64,000 nt of DNA from Rhodococcus erythropolis NBRC 15567 (GCF_001552595.1 NZ_BCRM01000018.1:62001-126000); one strand, 5' to 3'; positions 43,303 through 52,923 are shown, numbered from the stretch's first letter. Made by a program: numbers and translations. Notes: generated by a model not told the origin, from the sequence alone.

Positions 43303-43752
43303 ATGACCAGCACCGACTCACCTTCACGTGCTGCCCAGACCCCTGATCCGAATGCCGACGTCGTGGACCCAACGCTCGAGGCTGACGTCTTCGCTCGCGG
43401 GTGCAACTCTCGGGCGGCATTGCAGAATGCAACCGGACGCTGGGGCGCACTCGCGCTGGCGGCATTGAACGAGGGCCCGTACCGGTTCAGTGCCCTGCGC
43501 CGACGCGTCGACGGAGTCAGCGAGCGCATGCTCTCGCAGACCCTGCAAACACTCGAGCGGGATGGCCTCGTGCACCGTGAGGTACTCGAAACCATCCCGC
43601 CCAAAGTGGAATACAGCCTGACCGAACTCGGCGCCGACGTCGCCGCAAAGATCACGGCCCTGATCGAACTACTCGAGTCGCAGGTTCCGAAAATCGTTGC
43701 GTCACAAGCGTCGTACGACGCTCGGAATCAGCTCAACTTGTCCGAAAGCTGA
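43303..43752 (+). CDS. qorR: HxlR-family redox-sensing regulator
   Basis: A 149-residue DUF24/HxlR winged-helix protein: FARGCNSRAALQNATGRWGA and FSALRRRVDGVSERMLSQTL then RDGLVHREVLETIPPKVEYS. The lone Cys34 just before the wing domain corresponds to the redox Cys of QorR/HypR-type proteins. It should repress itself and the divergent quinone reductase until the Cys is oxidised by quinone or disulfide stress. Its 3' end overlaps the convergent lipoprotein gene by 25 bp. Confidence 0.86.
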   Translation: MTSTDSPSRAAQTPDPNADVVDPTLEADVFARGCNSRAALQNATGRWGALALAALNEGPYRFSALRRRVDGVSERMLSQTLQTLERDGLVHREVLETIPPKVEYSLTELGADVAAKITALIELLESQVPKIVASQASYDARNQLNLSES

Positions 43753-44720
43753 GCGATGAACTCGTCGAATGCGTAGGGAACGCTCAGCACCGTCGGAGCG
43801 GACGTAGCCATCGCGTAGTCCATTCCGACCAGACGAACCAGACGGCCGTTCGACACCGAGGTCATGTTCGCGAACGGACCGAAGGATATCAGCTTGTCCA
43901 GGTTGGTGCCGTCGGCGTCGACGAGAATGAAGACGTCGGCGTCGAGTGTGTCGATGGATTCCATGCCCACGGACACCGAACTGTCGCCGGAAGTGCACAC
44001 TGCGTCGACACCGGGCGAGGTCTTCACCCCGAGCTGGCCGAGAAGACGGATCCGCGGGTCGGTGCCGCAGAAGACGATCAGGCCCTCGTCGGTGCGCATT
44101 GCATACGTTGCGGTTTTGCCCTGGAACTGCGGGTGATCAGCGGCCTGCTTCTCGAAGTACGCCCCGGTCTCGTCGATCAGCGTCTGAGCCTGCGCCGGCT
44201 GTCCGAGCGCTGCCCCGATCATGCTCATCTGCTTGTCCCACGCGGTATCCCACGGCTGGTCGGGGAACGCGACGGTCGGCGCGATGTCACTGAGGCGCTT
44301 GTACTCGCCCTCGTCGATGCCGGAGTAGACGGCGAGGATCACGTCGGGATCGAGCCCGAGGATCTGCTCGAACGGGATATCGGGATTGGTCGTCATGAGA
44401 ACGGGCTTGGCACCGTTCAGACGCGAAGCGTCCCAGGGCAGGATGTTGTTCTCGATGCCGTCGCCGGAGAAGCTCTCCATGGCGACCGGAACCTTGTTCA
44501 GCGCGATCACCGCATCCTGGCCACTCCATCCGATGGTCACGATGCGGATAGGCTCCGCGTCGATCGTCGTCGAACCGTAGGCGTGGTCGACGGTCACGGG
44601 GAACGCCCCCGCCTCGGCGGCACCCGAAGCTTCGGTGTCCGATCCGGAGTCACCTGAGGTTCCACAGGCGGAGAGCGTCAGCGCGACGCAAGCCGCGAGC
44701 AGTACGGAACGAGTTTTCAT
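43728..44720 (-). CDS. Iron-siderophore ABC transporter binding lipoprotein
   Basis: A 330-residue type III (cluster A-2) binding protein. The signal peptide MKTRSVLLAACVALTLSACG has lipobox LSAC. Family features are RIVTIGWSGQDAVIALNKVP near the start of the FecB domain, LGLDPDVILAVYSGIDEGEY and SIDTLDADVFILVDADG. It captures a ferric siderophore or haem at the surface; no permease or ATPase gene is adjacent, so it must share a transporter encoded elsewhere. ATG at 44720. Confidence 0.88.
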   Translation of the reverse strand: MKTRSVLLAACVALTLSACGTSGDSGSDTEASGAAEAGAFPVTVDHAYGSTTIDAEPIRIVTIGWSGQDAVIALNKVPVAMESFSGDGIENNILPWDASRLNGAKPVLMTTNPDIPFEQILGLDPDVILAVYSGIDEGEYKRLSDIAPTVAFPDQPWDTAWDKQMSMIGAALGQPAQAQTLIDETGAYFEKQAADHPQFQGKTATYAMRTDEGLIVFCGTDPRIRLLGQLGVKTSPGVDAVCTSGDSSVSVGMESIDTLDADVFILVDADGTNLDKLISFGPFANMTSVSNGRLVRLVGMDYAMATSAPTVLSVPYAFDEFIAQLSDKLS

Positions 44721-44840
44721 GAGTGGTCCTTCGAAAGCCGGATGGTCGACTCGGGACGCTAATGCGTTGCGCGCCTACACCCCGACTCGAAGGCCTCAGA
44801 TGGCGGTTTCGCAACACAACTCGACACAAAAGACGAAAAA

Positions 44841-44888
44841 CCCCGTGTGCCTTTCCGGTAGTGCGAACGACCGAAAAGGCGCACGGGG
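44841..44888 (-). terminator. Terminator after lpd
   Basis: The arms CCCCGTGTGCCTTTCCGG (44841-44858) and CCGAAAAGGCGCACGGGG (44871-44888) pair along 18 positions with two imperfect pairs. It lies 15 bases past the lpd stop. Confidence 0.8.
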
Positions 44889-44903
44889 CCGAAGGCCCTG
44901 CCG

Positions 44904-46307
44904 TCAGAAGTTGATCATGTGGCCGGCGAGGCCGTGGATCGCTTCCTGCAGTGCCTCACTGAGTGTGGGGTGGGTGTGGACGTTGCGTGCCAACTCGTTG
45001 ACCGTGAGGTCCCACTTCTGGGCCAAGGTCAGCTCGGGCAGCAGTTCCGAAACGTCCGGTCCGATGAGGTGCCCGCCGAGCAGTTCGCCGTACTTCTTGT
45101 CGGCGATCAGCTTGACGAAACCGGTCGGGTCACCGAGACCGTGTGCCTTGCCGTTGGCGGCGAACGGGAAGTTCGCGACCTTGACGTCGTAGCCCTCGGC
45201 CTTGGCCTGCTCCTCGGTCAAACCGAACGAGGCGACCTGCGGCTGGCAGAACGTCGCACGCGGCATCATCCGGTAGTCACCGAGTGTCTGCGTCTCCGCG
45301 CCGCCGATGGTCTCGGCAGCGACGACAGCCTGAGCTTCTGCGACGTGCGCGAGCTGCAGCTTGGCGGTGACGTCACCGATGGCGAAGATGTGCGGGACGT
45401 TGGTGCGCATGTAGTCGTCGATCGCGATGGCGCCGCGATCGGTCAACGCGACACCGGTGTTCTCGAGACCGAAGCCCTCCACGCGCGGTGCGAAGCCGAC
45501 GGACTGCAGAACCTTGTCGACGACCACGGTCTCGATCTCGCCGGACTTGTTGTCCTTGATCGAGACGGTGACCTTGCTGCCGTCGTCGCTGATGGACTGC
45601 ACAGCGGCACCGGTCTTGATGGTGACGCCGAGCTTCTTGTACTGCTTGGCGATTTCCTTCGAGACGTCGGCGTCCTCGTTGGGCAGTGCCCGATCGAGGA
45701 ACTCGACGATCGTGACGTCGACGCCGTAGTTCTTGAGGACGTAACCGAACTCCATGCCGATCGCGCCGGCACCGACGATCAGGATCGAACCCGGAAGGTC
45801 ACGGGTGAGGATCTGCTCTTCGTAGGTCACTACGTTCTCGCTCAGCGAGGTGCCGGGCAGCAGCTTGGTGTACGAACCCGTCGCGATGATCGCGTTGTCG
45901 AACGTGATCGTCTCGGTGCCACCCTTGCTCAGCTCCACGCTGATGGTGTTGGCGTCGACGAACGTGCCCTTGCCGTCGTACTCCGGGATCTTGTTCTTCT
46001 TCATCAAGAAGTGAATGCCCTTGACTCGCCCGTCCGCGACCTTGCGGCTGCGATCGAAAGCGGAGCCGAAATCGAAGGACACGTCTCCGGACATGCCGAA
46101 CGTCTTCGCTTCTTTCGTGAAGATGTGCGCGAGTTCGGCGTTACGGAGAAGCGCCTTGGACGGAATGCAGCCGACATTCAGGCATACACCGCCCCAGTAC
46201 TTCTGCTCGATGATGGCGGTGCTCAGGCCCAGTTGTGCCGCGCGGATAGCAGCGACGTACCCACCGGGGCCGGCTCCGAGGACAACGACGTCATAGTGTG
46301 AGGTCAC
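44904..46307 (-). CDS. lpd: Dihydrolipoyl dehydrogenase (E3)
   Basis: A 467-residue flavoprotein disulfide reductase. FAD motif [20 protein letters not shown], redox disulfide Cys42/Cys47 in [16 protein letters not shown] motif [20 protein letters not shown], and the C-terminal dimer domain with the catalytic His in [16 protein letters not shown]. It is the E3 of pyruvate, oxoglutarate and branched-chain dehydrogenase complexes and, in mycobacteria, of a peroxiredoxin system. The closest match is the mycobacterial LpdC type. ATG at 46307; single gene with its own terminator. Confidence 0.97.
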   Translation of the reverse strand: MTSHYDVVVLGAGPGGYVAAIRAAQLGLSTAIIEQKYWGGVCLNVGCIPSKALLRNAELAHIFTKEAKTFGMSGDVSFDFGSAFDRSRKVADGRVKGIHFLMKKNKIPEYDGKGTFVDANTISVELSKGGTETITFDNAIIATGSYTKLLPGTSLSENVVTYEEQILTRDLPGSILIVGAGAIGMEFGYVLKNYGVDVTIVEFLDRALPNEDADVSKEIAKQYKKLGVTIKTGAAVQSISDDGSKVTVSIKDNKSGEIETVVVDKVLQSVGFAPRVEGFGLENTGVALTDRGAIAIDDYMRTNVPHIFAIGDVTAKLQLAHVAEAQAVVAAETIGGAETQTLGDYRMMPRATFCQPQVASFGLTEEQAKAEGYDVKVANFPFAANGKAHGLGDPTGFVKLIADKKYGELLGGHLIGPDVSELLPELTLAQKWDLTVNELARNVHTHPTLSEALQEAIHGLAGHMINF

Positions 46308-46356
46308 GATTCACCAGGGTAGTCCTGCATCGTTTCGCTGTCCCCAGATGGTCGCA

Positions 46357-47343
46357 TTACCCGTCGGTAGCCCACACTTCTCGGGCAACTCGGGCGAAAT
46401 TTCCGCCGTACACGGCCTCGATCGACGGCTCGTCGAAGCCCCGCTCACGCAATACCTGATCAAGTGTCAGCACGTCCTCCGGAGGAGTCCACTGCAGTGG
46501 CCCCCACGCGGTGTACGCCTCGGAGAACGACGACGGGTTCTGCTCGATCTCTTCGCGGAAGTCGTCGGCGTCGAAGGAGAAGTCGGAGCCGATCCCGACG
46601 TGATCGATGCCGACGAGTCCCACAGCCTCTTCGATGTGGTCGGCCATCGCGGACAGCCGAGCCTGGTCGTCATCCGGTCCGTTGACGCCGAGGAATATAC
46701 CCACGCCGTTGATCCCGATGACGCCGCCGGTCTCCGCACACGCTCTGGCCTGATCGTCGGTGATGTTGCGCGGATGCTCCCACAACCTTCGGAGGTTCGA
46801 GTGGCTGTAGATCATTGCTCGCTGGGTGATAGCTGAGATGTCCAACCCCGTCTGTACCGAACAATGTGAGCCGTCGACCGTCATTCCGACGCGATTCATC
46901 TCGGCAACCAGGTCACGGCCGTATCCACTCAACCCCGTGTCCGCCAGGTCCAAGCAGCCGCAGCCGGCAGCGTTCATGTAGTTATACGTCGGCAACATCG
47001 AGCGGACTCCGAGGTCGTAGAAGTACGAGACGTTGGCCAGGTCTCCCTCCAGCGGATTCGAGTCCTCCAGGTCGAAGGCCAGGGCGATTCCGCCGGACTC
47101 CTGAATCTCGACGACGCCGTCGACGGTGAAGACAGGGGTTATCTCCGGGAACTCGACCCGCGCCTGCCACGCGAAACTCTTGGCGATTGCCGTCGAGTCC
47201 GCGCGAGTCTGCGGCGAGTAACCGACGTTCACCGAAACGTAACTCCCCGCTGGGCGCTGATATCGGAGAAGATCTTCGACAGACGCGTTCGACTGCAGAG
47301 GTAGGCAACAATGTTGTTCCCATAGTGGATATGTCCGGTTCAC
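46357..47343 (-). CDS. Peptidase M19 (membrane dipeptidase family)
   Basis: A 328-residue TIM-barrel dipeptidase-like protein. Blocks seen are GIALAFDLEDSNPLEG, FYDLGVRSMLPTYNYMNAAG, LVAEMNRVGMTVDGSHCSV, YSHSNLRRLWEHPRNITDDQ and LVGIDHVGIGSDFSFDADDF. The first metal motif, H-x-D in typical members, reads H11-C12-C13 (EQHCCLPL), so one zinc ligand may be a Cys or lost. The GTG at 47343 directly follows an in-frame stop and leaves only 10 residues before this motif. It probably hydrolyses dipeptides or related amides. Confidence 0.85.
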   Translation of the reverse strand: MNRTYPLWEQHCCLPLQSNASVEDLLRYQRPAGSYVSVNVGYSPQTRADSTAIAKSFAWQARVEFPEITPVFTVDGVVEIQESGGIALAFDLEDSNPLEGDLANVSYFYDLGVRSMLPTYNYMNAAGCGCLDLADTGLSGYGRDLVAEMNRVGMTVDGSHCSVQTGLDISAITQRAMIYSHSNLRRLWEHPRNITDDQARACAETGGVIGINGVGIFLGVNGPDDDQARLSAMADHIEEAVGLVGIDHVGIGSDFSFDADDFREEIEQNPSSFSEAYTAWGPLQWTPPEDVLTLDQVLRERGFDEPSIEAVYGGNFARVAREVWATDG

Positions 47344-47576
47344 TCACTAATCCCGTCGATGATCAGGGAAATTCACCTGAAACTGGTCGTACGTTCAGCA
47401 AATCTCTGGTTCACTGGCGGATAACGCACCGATGCGGTAGAACTTACAAGACTCACACGCCCTGTACCTATCGACAGGGCATGTATCCAGCATGAATTCC
47501 CGTACGGGAACAGCAACAAAGGACCGTTCACTCCTGGGCGGATTCGAAGGAATTTTAGGTGGAGGTTTCTGAACGT

Positions 47577-48626
47577 ATGCGTGCTCGCACTTTCAAGCGT
47601 GGCCGTCTGGTCGCCGCTGTAGCCGCAGTATCCGTGCTGCCGATGCTGATCAGCCCTGCAGTGTCGTCCGCAGGCGGAGATCCGTCGACCACCACGGCAA
47701 CTGTTGCCAAGGCAAACACAACGGGTTCCAAGCTCTCGAGCCGCACGGACAACGGGCGCATCGCCACCATCAAGGTGTACTCACCTTCCATGGGACGCGA
47801 CATTCCGCTCGAGGTCATCCTCCCAGCAGACGGCAGCGAACCCCGCCCGACGCTCTACCTGCTCAACGGTGCAGGCGGCGGCGAAGACCGGGCGACGTGG
47901 CAGCGTCAGACCGACGTCAACGAGTTCTTCGCTGACAAGAACGTCAACGTCGTCACCCCGCTCGAAGGTGCATTCAGTTACTACACCGACTGGATGAACG
48001 ACGACCCGTCCCTCGGCCGTCAGAAGTGGCAGACGTTCCTGACCCAGGAACTCCCGCCCGTCATCGACGCCGAGTTCAACACCAACGGCGTCCAGTCGAT
48101 CTCCGCGATCTCGATGACCGCGACCTCGGTCCTCAACCTCGCCATCGCAGCTCCGGGCCTCTACAAGGGCGTCGGTGCATACAGCGGATGCGCCGAGACC
48201 AGCACACCGGTCGGCCAGTCCTCCATCGAACTGGTTGTGGGCATGCGCGGCGACGCTGACGTGACCAACATGTGGGGCCCCCTCGACGGCCAGGGCTGGA
48301 TCGACAACGACCCCGTCGTCAACGCCGAGAAGCTCCGCGGCACCGAGCTCTTCATCTCCACCGGCTCCGGACTCCCCGGCCCGCACGACACCCTGAACAA
48401 CGAGGCGATCAACGGACAGGTCGGCACACTCGCCAACCAGGTGATCGTCGGCGGCGTCATCGAGGCAGCAGTCAACTACTGCACCCACAACCTCGCCTAC
48501 CGCCTCAACGATCTCAAGATCCCGGCCACCTTCGACTTCAAGCCGACCGGCACCCACTCGTGGGGCTACTGGGAAGACGATCTCCACAACTCCTGGCCGA
48601 TGCTCGCTCGTTCGATGGGCATCTGA
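47577..48626 (+). CDS. Mycoloyltransferase-type esterase (antigen 85 family)
   Basis: A 349-residue secreted protein. The signal peptide MRARTFKRGRLVAAVAAVSV to PAVSSAG precedes an alpha/beta-hydrolase of the Ag85/corynebacterial Cmt type: LYLLNGAGGGEDRATWQ, NVVTPLEGAFSYYTDW, nucleophile Ser179 in SISAISMTATSVLNLA and His in TGTHSWGYWEDDLHNSW. It should transfer mycolic acid from trehalose monomycolate to trehalose, arabinogalactan or proteins. The ATG at 47577 was chosen because the paralogue at 48882 begins identically (MRARxFKRG) behind the same GGTGGAGG element. 233 bp of non-coding sequence precede it. Confidence 0.9.
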   Translation: MRARTFKRGRLVAAVAAVSVLPMLISPAVSSAGGDPSTTTATVAKANTTGSKLSSRTDNGRIATIKVYSPSMGRDIPLEVILPADGSEPRPTLYLLNGAGGGEDRATWQRQTDVNEFFADKNVNVVTPLEGAFSYYTDWMNDDPSLGRQKWQTFLTQELPPVIDAEFNTNGVQSISAISMTATSVLNLAIAAPGLYKGVGAYSGCAETSTPVGQSSIELVVGMRGDADVTNMWGPLDGQGWIDNDPVVNAEKLRGTELFISTGSGLPGPHDTLNNEAINGQVGTLANQVIVGGVIEAAVNYCTHNLAYRLNDLKIPATFDFKPTGTHSWGYWEDDLHNSWPMLARSMGI

Positions 48627-48640
48627 CCGAAATCGTTCCG

Positions 48641-48681
48641 ACTCGACCCCGCTCCCTGCACTTCCTGGAGCGGGGTCGAGT
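48641..48681 (+). terminator. Terminator after the first mycoloyltransferase gene
   Basis: ACTCGACCCCGCTCC (48641-48655) pairs perfectly with GGAGCGGGGTCGAGT (48667-48681) across 11 bases. The same 15-base arms recur after the second paralogue at 49913, so the duplication unit included the terminator. Confidence 0.85.
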
Positions 48682-48695
48682 GCTTGTCTGGGCCG

Positions 48696-48731
48696 ATTCG
48701 GGGGTTAATTCGGGGGTTAATTCCGGGGCCA
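48696..48731. repeat. 12-bp tandem repeat, three units
   Basis: ATTCGGGGGTTA at 48696-48707 and 48708-48719, then the variant ATTCCGGGGCCA at 48720-48731, in the spacer between the two mycoloyltransferase genes. No role is apparent. Confidence 0.8.
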
Positions 48732-48881
48732 ATTCAATTGTCAGGCAATCGAATCGCGTCACTTTCTGCGCCCGCTCTGCTTTACTGACACATAACAAAA
48801 AGTGAACCTGTTCCAGTAAGGGCTCACAGGCACTTCGATCCGTTCCGGATCCGAAGACATTCAGGTGGAGGATCCGAACGT

Positions 48882-49898
48882 ATGCGTGCTCGAATTTTCA
48901 AGCGTGGCAGTGTGATCGCAGCTCTCGCAGTGGCCACGGTGCTGCCGATGCTGATCAGTCCGGCGACAGCTTCTGCGGGCGGTGACACGTCCGGATCGCA
49001 CGTCGTGAGCAACACCAAGACCGGCGACCGCAAGGTCACCATCTCGGTCTTCTCCCCGGCGATGGATCGCAACATCCCGCTCGAGGTCATCCTCCCAGCA
49101 GATGGCAGCGAACCCCGCCCGACGCTCTACCTGCTCAACGGTGCAGGCGGCGGCGAAGACTCGGCGACCTGGCAACGCAAGACCGACGTCATGAACTTCT
49201 TCCAGGACAAGAACGTCAACGTCGTCACTCCACTCGAAGGCGCATTCAGCTACTACACCGACTGGGTGAACGACGATCCGGTTCTCGGTCGCCAGAAGTG
49301 GCAGACGTTCCTGACCCAGGAACTCCCGCCCGTCATCGACGCCGAGTTCAATACCAACAAGGTCCAGTCGATCTCCGCGATCTCCATGACCGCGACCTCG
49401 GTCCTCAACCTCGCCATCGCGGCTCCCGGCCTCTACAAGGGCGTCGGCGCGTACAGCGGATGTGCCGAGACCAGCACTCCCGTCGGTCAGAGTGCGATCG
49501 AACTTGTCACAGGTACCCGCGGCGGAGCTGACATCACCAACATGTGGGGCCCCCTCGACGGTCAGGGCTGGAAGGACAACGATCCGGTCCTCAACGCCGA
49601 GAAGCTCCGCGGCACCGAACTCTACGTCTCCACCGGCTCCGGACTCCCCGGCCCACACGACACTCTCGCCAATCCCGCGATCAACGGTCAGGTCGGTGCG
49701 CTCGCCAACCAGGCGATCGTCGGCGGCATCATCGAGGCAGCGGTCAACTACTGCACCCACAACCTCGCCTACCGCCTGAGCGACCTGAAGATCCCGGCCA
49801 CCTTCGACTTCAAGCCGACCGGCACCCACTCGTGGGGCTACTGGCAAGACGATCTCCACAACTCCTGGCCGATGCTCGCTCACTCCCTGGGCGTCTGA
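48882..49898 (+). CDS. Mycoloyltransferase-type esterase (tandem paralogue)
   Basis: A 338-residue secreted protein, clearly a tandem duplicate of 47577-48626: signal peptide MRARIFKRGSVIAALAVATV to ATASAGG, LYLLNGAGGGEDSATWQ, nucleophile Ser168 in SISAISMTATSVLNLA and TGTHSWGYWQDDLHNSW with the His. The copies differ most in the 40 residues after the signal peptide; this one lacks about ten Thr/Ala residues there. Both have A-I-S-M-T instead of a strict GxSxG elbow. The two may differ in acceptor (trehalose, arabinan or protein). Confidence 0.9.
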   Translation: MRARIFKRGSVIAALAVATVLPMLISPATASAGGDTSGSHVVSNTKTGDRKVTISVFSPAMDRNIPLEVILPADGSEPRPTLYLLNGAGGGEDSATWQRKTDVMNFFQDKNVNVVTPLEGAFSYYTDWVNDDPVLGRQKWQTFLTQELPPVIDAEFNTNKVQSISAISMTATSVLNLAIAAPGLYKGVGAYSGCAETSTPVGQSAIELVTGTRGGADITNMWGPLDGQGWKDNDPVLNAEKLRGTELYVSTGSGLPGPHDTLANPAINGQVGALANQAIVGGIIEAAVNYCTHNLAYRLSDLKIPATFDFKPTGTHSWGYWQDDLHNSWPMLAHSLGV

Positions 49899-49912
49899 CC
49901 CGATTCGTTCTC

Positions 49913-49951
49913 ACTCGACCCCGCTCCAGTGTTTCGGGAGCGGGGTCGAGT
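49913..49951 (+). terminator. Terminator after the second mycoloyltransferase gene
   Basis: The arms ACTCGACCCCGCTCC (49913-49927) and GGAGCGGGGTCGAGT (49937-49951) are identical to those at 48641-48681; only the loop differs. It ends 31 bases before the oligopeptidase ATG, which argues against any earlier start for that gene. Confidence 0.85.
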
Positions 49952-49982
49952 GCTGTCGGGAGCGAGCAGTAAGAATGGACGT

Positions 49983-52034
49983 ATGACTTCCGATCAGCAG
50001 CCCACCACCGGCGACGACCCCTACCTCTGGCTCGAAGACGTGACCGGTGAGTCTGCACTCGATTGGGTCCGTCAGCACAATGCCGTGACCGAGGAGCAGC
50101 TCACCGACAACGAGCGCTTCGATCGACTGCAGAGCGACGTGCGCGAGATTCTCGATACCGACGCGCGAATCCCCTACGTCCGCCGTCGAGGTGAGTTCCT
50201 CTACAACTTCTGGCGCGACAGCACCCACGTTCGCGGATTGTGGCGACGCACGACGTTCGATCAGTACGTCACCGACGACCCGGAATGGGACGTCCTGGTC
50301 GACCTCGACGCCCTGGCCGAGGCCGAGGGCGAGAACTGGGTCTGGAAGGGCACGCAACTTCTACGGCCACACCGCAACCGTGCATTGATCAGCCTCTCCC
50401 GCGGCGGGGCAGACGCGGCGGTCGTTCGCGAGTTCGACATCGACAAGCGCGAGTTCCTCGCTCCCGAGGGCGAGAATCCCGGCTTCTACCTTCCCGAGGC
50501 CAAGACCGACATCGACTGGATCGACATCGATACCGTCTACGTCGGAACGGATATCGGACCAGGGTCGCTCACCGATTCCGGATATCCCCGTCTGGCCCAG
50601 CGGTGGAAGCGCGGCACTCCCCTCTCCAGTGCCGAGACCGTCTACGAGGGCCAGGCCACGGACGTGGCCATCTCGGCTTCGCACGATCCGACGCCCGGGT
50701 TCGAACGAGACTTCGTCACTCGCTCGGTCGATTTCTACAACTCTCAGCATTTCGAAGTTCGCCCCGACGGTGAGCTGGTGCTCGTGGACGTCCCCGAGGA
50801 CGCCGGGATCTCGATTCACCACGAGTGGTTGTTGATCCGCACCAAGTCCGTGTGGGCCGTCGAGGACACCGAATATCCGACCGGCGCACTGCTTGCCATC
50901 CGTTACGACGATTTCCTTGCCGGCTCACGAGCACTGACATCGATCTTCGAACCCGACGCACATTCCTCACTCGAGCACTACACCTGGACACGCGATCATC
51001 TGATTCTCGTGGTACTCACCGACGTCCGCACCACGCTGCGCATCCTGACACCGGGCGAAAACGGCTGGGAGGATCGACCTTTCGAAGGGCTTCCAGAACT
51101 GACCAGTATCGAAATTCTCGACACCGACCCCGATGTCAGCAATGAATACTTCGTCAACTCGAGTGGATACACCTCCCCTGCAACTCTTTTGCACGGCGTG
51201 ATCGGCGAAACCGAACCCACTGCCCTCAAGCAGGCTCCCTCGTTCTTCGATGCCGAGGGCATCACCACAGAGCAGTTCTTCGCCACCTCTGCCGACGGCA
51301 CCCAAGTTCCGTACTTCGTGGTGCGCAGTCCGCGTAACGAGCCCGGCCCCACCCTGCTCTACGGGTACGGCGGATTCGAGATCTCGCTGACGCCGTCGTA
51401 CAGCGGTTCTCTGGGCCGTGCCTGGCTGACGCAGGGCGGCACCTACGTGGTTGCGAACATTCGTGGTGGCGGCGAGTACGGACCCGGTTGGCACACACAG
51501 GTTCTCAAGGCCGGGCGCCACAAGGTGCACGAAGACTTTTCTGCCGTCGCGAGGGACCTCGTCGATCGCGGAATCACGACCCCGGATCTTCTGGCAGCTC
51601 AGGGCGGAAGCAACGGCGGCCTGCTGATGGGCATCATGCTGACCAAGTACCCCGAGCTCTTCGGCGCCATCGTCTGCCAGGTTCCGCTGTTGGACATGCG
51701 GCGATTCCATCTCCTGCTGGCCGGCGCTTCGTGGATGGCCGAATACGGTGACCCCGATGTCCCGGAGGAGTGGGCATTCATCTCGGAGTACTCGCCGTAT
51801 CAGAACATCGACGCCGCCGCGTCGTACCCACCGATCCTGATCGCGACGTCCACCCGCGACGACCGCGTCCACCCCGCGCATGCCCGCAAGATGGCCGCAC
51901 GGCTGGAAGAGCTGGGCAAGCCGGTGCTGTATTTCGAGAACATCGAGGGTGGCCACGGCGGCGCCGCGGACAATGCTCAGCTGGCCTTCAAGACTGCGCT
52001 GACCTACGAGTTCCTCTGGCAGAAACTCGGCTGA
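49983..52034 (+). CDS. Prolyl oligopeptidase-family serine peptidase (S9)
   Basis: A 683-residue protein with an N-terminal beta-propeller (DPYLWLEDVTGESALDWVRQ start, typical of S9A) and a C-terminal hydrolase domain: YGYGGFEISLTPSYSGSLGR, NIRGGGEYGPGWH, nucleophile Ser in QGGSNGGLLMGI, Asp in STRDDRVHPAHA and His in IEGGHGGAAD. It cleaves short peptides, typically after Pro, in the cytosol. The length fits the mycobacterial Rv0457c type. ATG at 49983; the frame is open further upstream, but that stretch carries the preceding terminator. Confidence 0.92.
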   Translation: MTSDQQPTTGDDPYLWLEDVTGESALDWVRQHNAVTEEQLTDNERFDRLQSDVREILDTDARIPYVRRRGEFLYNFWRDSTHVRGLWRRTTFDQYVTDDPEWDVLVDLDALAEAEGENWVWKGTQLLRPHRNRALISLSRGGADAAVVREFDIDKREFLAPEGENPGFYLPEAKTDIDWIDIDTVYVGTDIGPGSLTDSGYPRLAQRWKRGTPLSSAETVYEGQATDVAISASHDPTPGFERDFVTRSVDFYNSQHFEVRPDGELVLVDVPEDAGISIHHEWLLIRTKSVWAVEDTEYPTGALLAIRYDDFLAGSRALTSIFEPDAHSSLEHYTWTRDHLILVVLTDVRTTLRILTPGENGWEDRPFEGLPELTSIEILDTDPDVSNEYFVNSSGYTSPATLLHGVIGETEPTALKQAPSFFDAEGITTEQFFATSADGTQVPYFVVRSPRNEPGPTLLYGYGGFEISLTPSYSGSLGRAWLTQGGTYVVANIRGGGEYGPGWHTQVLKAGRHKVHEDFSAVARDLVDRGITTPDLLAAQGGSNGGLLMGIMLTKYPELFGAIVCQVPLLDMRRFHLLLAGASWMAEYGDPDVPEEWAFISEYSPYQNIDAAASYPPILIATSTRDDRVHPAHARKMAARLEELGKPVLYFENIEGGHGGAADNAQLAFKTALTYEFLWQKLG

Positions 52035-52038
52035 TCTT

Positions 52039-52872
52039 TCAGCGGTCGCGCAACCACGCGACGACGCGCTCGCTCACAGCGGTGGGATTGCGTATCCAAC
52101 CGTTGTGACCGAGTGGTTCGTCGATGTGCGTCATCGTCACTTGGGCCCCGGAGAGCTTGTCCACCAGGTTCTTTGCCGACCGGCGTGGAGCGAGATCGTC
52201 CCCTTCGATCGTGATCGACAGAACCGGCAAGGTCAGGCGAGCGATCCGCTCCTCGTAGTCGATATCCGCACCGACGGGTTCCATGCGACCGGTCCTGGCG
52301 AACCGGGCCCAATCGGTGATCAGTACTTTCGACTGTCGACCGAAGCCGCCGACGTTGACCCGGTCTCCCGGCCAGAAGCCGGCGATGTTGGCTGTCACCG
52401 ACATCGCGGACGAGCCCAGATAGAGTCCGGGCGCACGGATTCCGGGGAATCCGCGGTGATACGGCGATCCGGAGGCAACCAGGATCAGTCCGCCGAGCCG
52501 GCCCCGAATCCTGGACGCGTACATGACCCCGATCTGGCCGCCCATGCTGTGCCCCATCAGAAATGGTGTGCTGGCCGGAAACCGCTCACGCACCACCTCG
52601 AACGTCGCCGGACAATCGATCGAGACCAGTTCCTGATATCCGAAAACACTCGACGCGCTCGGGCGCGGTTTGCTGTCACCTTGGCCACGCAGTTCACCGA
52701 TGGCCGCATTGAAGCCGGCTTCGACCAGGGCCTGCGCCACCGGATCGTAGAACCCGGCGGGAACTCCGAGCCCGGGCAACATCACCACCACGGGTGCGTC
52801 GTCGTTCGGTCCGGGAAACAGACGGATCGGGGTCACGGTGCCGTCGGGGAGTTGGATCGGTACGGTCTCCAT
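52039..52872 (-). CDS. Alpha/beta hydrolase
   Basis: A 277-residue soluble alpha/beta-hydrolase: VVVMLPGLGVPAGFYDPVAQ near the oxyanion loop, nucleophile elbow FLMGHSMGGQIGV and a C-terminal His in HIDEPLGHNGWIRNP; the acid is probably in the segment ITIEGDDLAP. It looks like a serine hydrolase of the lysophospholipase/homoserine-acetyltransferase-like group; substrate unknown. It converges on the oligopeptidase gene with 4 bp between stops. Confidence 0.82.
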   Translation of the reverse strand: METVPIQLPDGTVTPIRLFPGPNDDAPVVVMLPGLGVPAGFYDPVAQALVEAGFNAAIGELRGQGDSKPRPSASSVFGYQELVSIDCPATFEVVRERFPASTPFLMGHSMGGQIGVMYASRIRGRLGGLILVASGSPYHRGFPGIRAPGLYLGSSAMSVTANIAGFWPGDRVNVGGFGRQSKVLITDWARFARTGRMEPVGADIDYEERIARLTLPVLSITIEGDDLAPRRSAKNLVDKLSGAQVTMTHIDEPLGHNGWIRNPTAVSERVVAWLRDR

Positions 52873-52923
52873 TCAACTCACACTAACCACCCACGCCGCG
52901 GATGGGCAGAGCCCACGCGCCGA

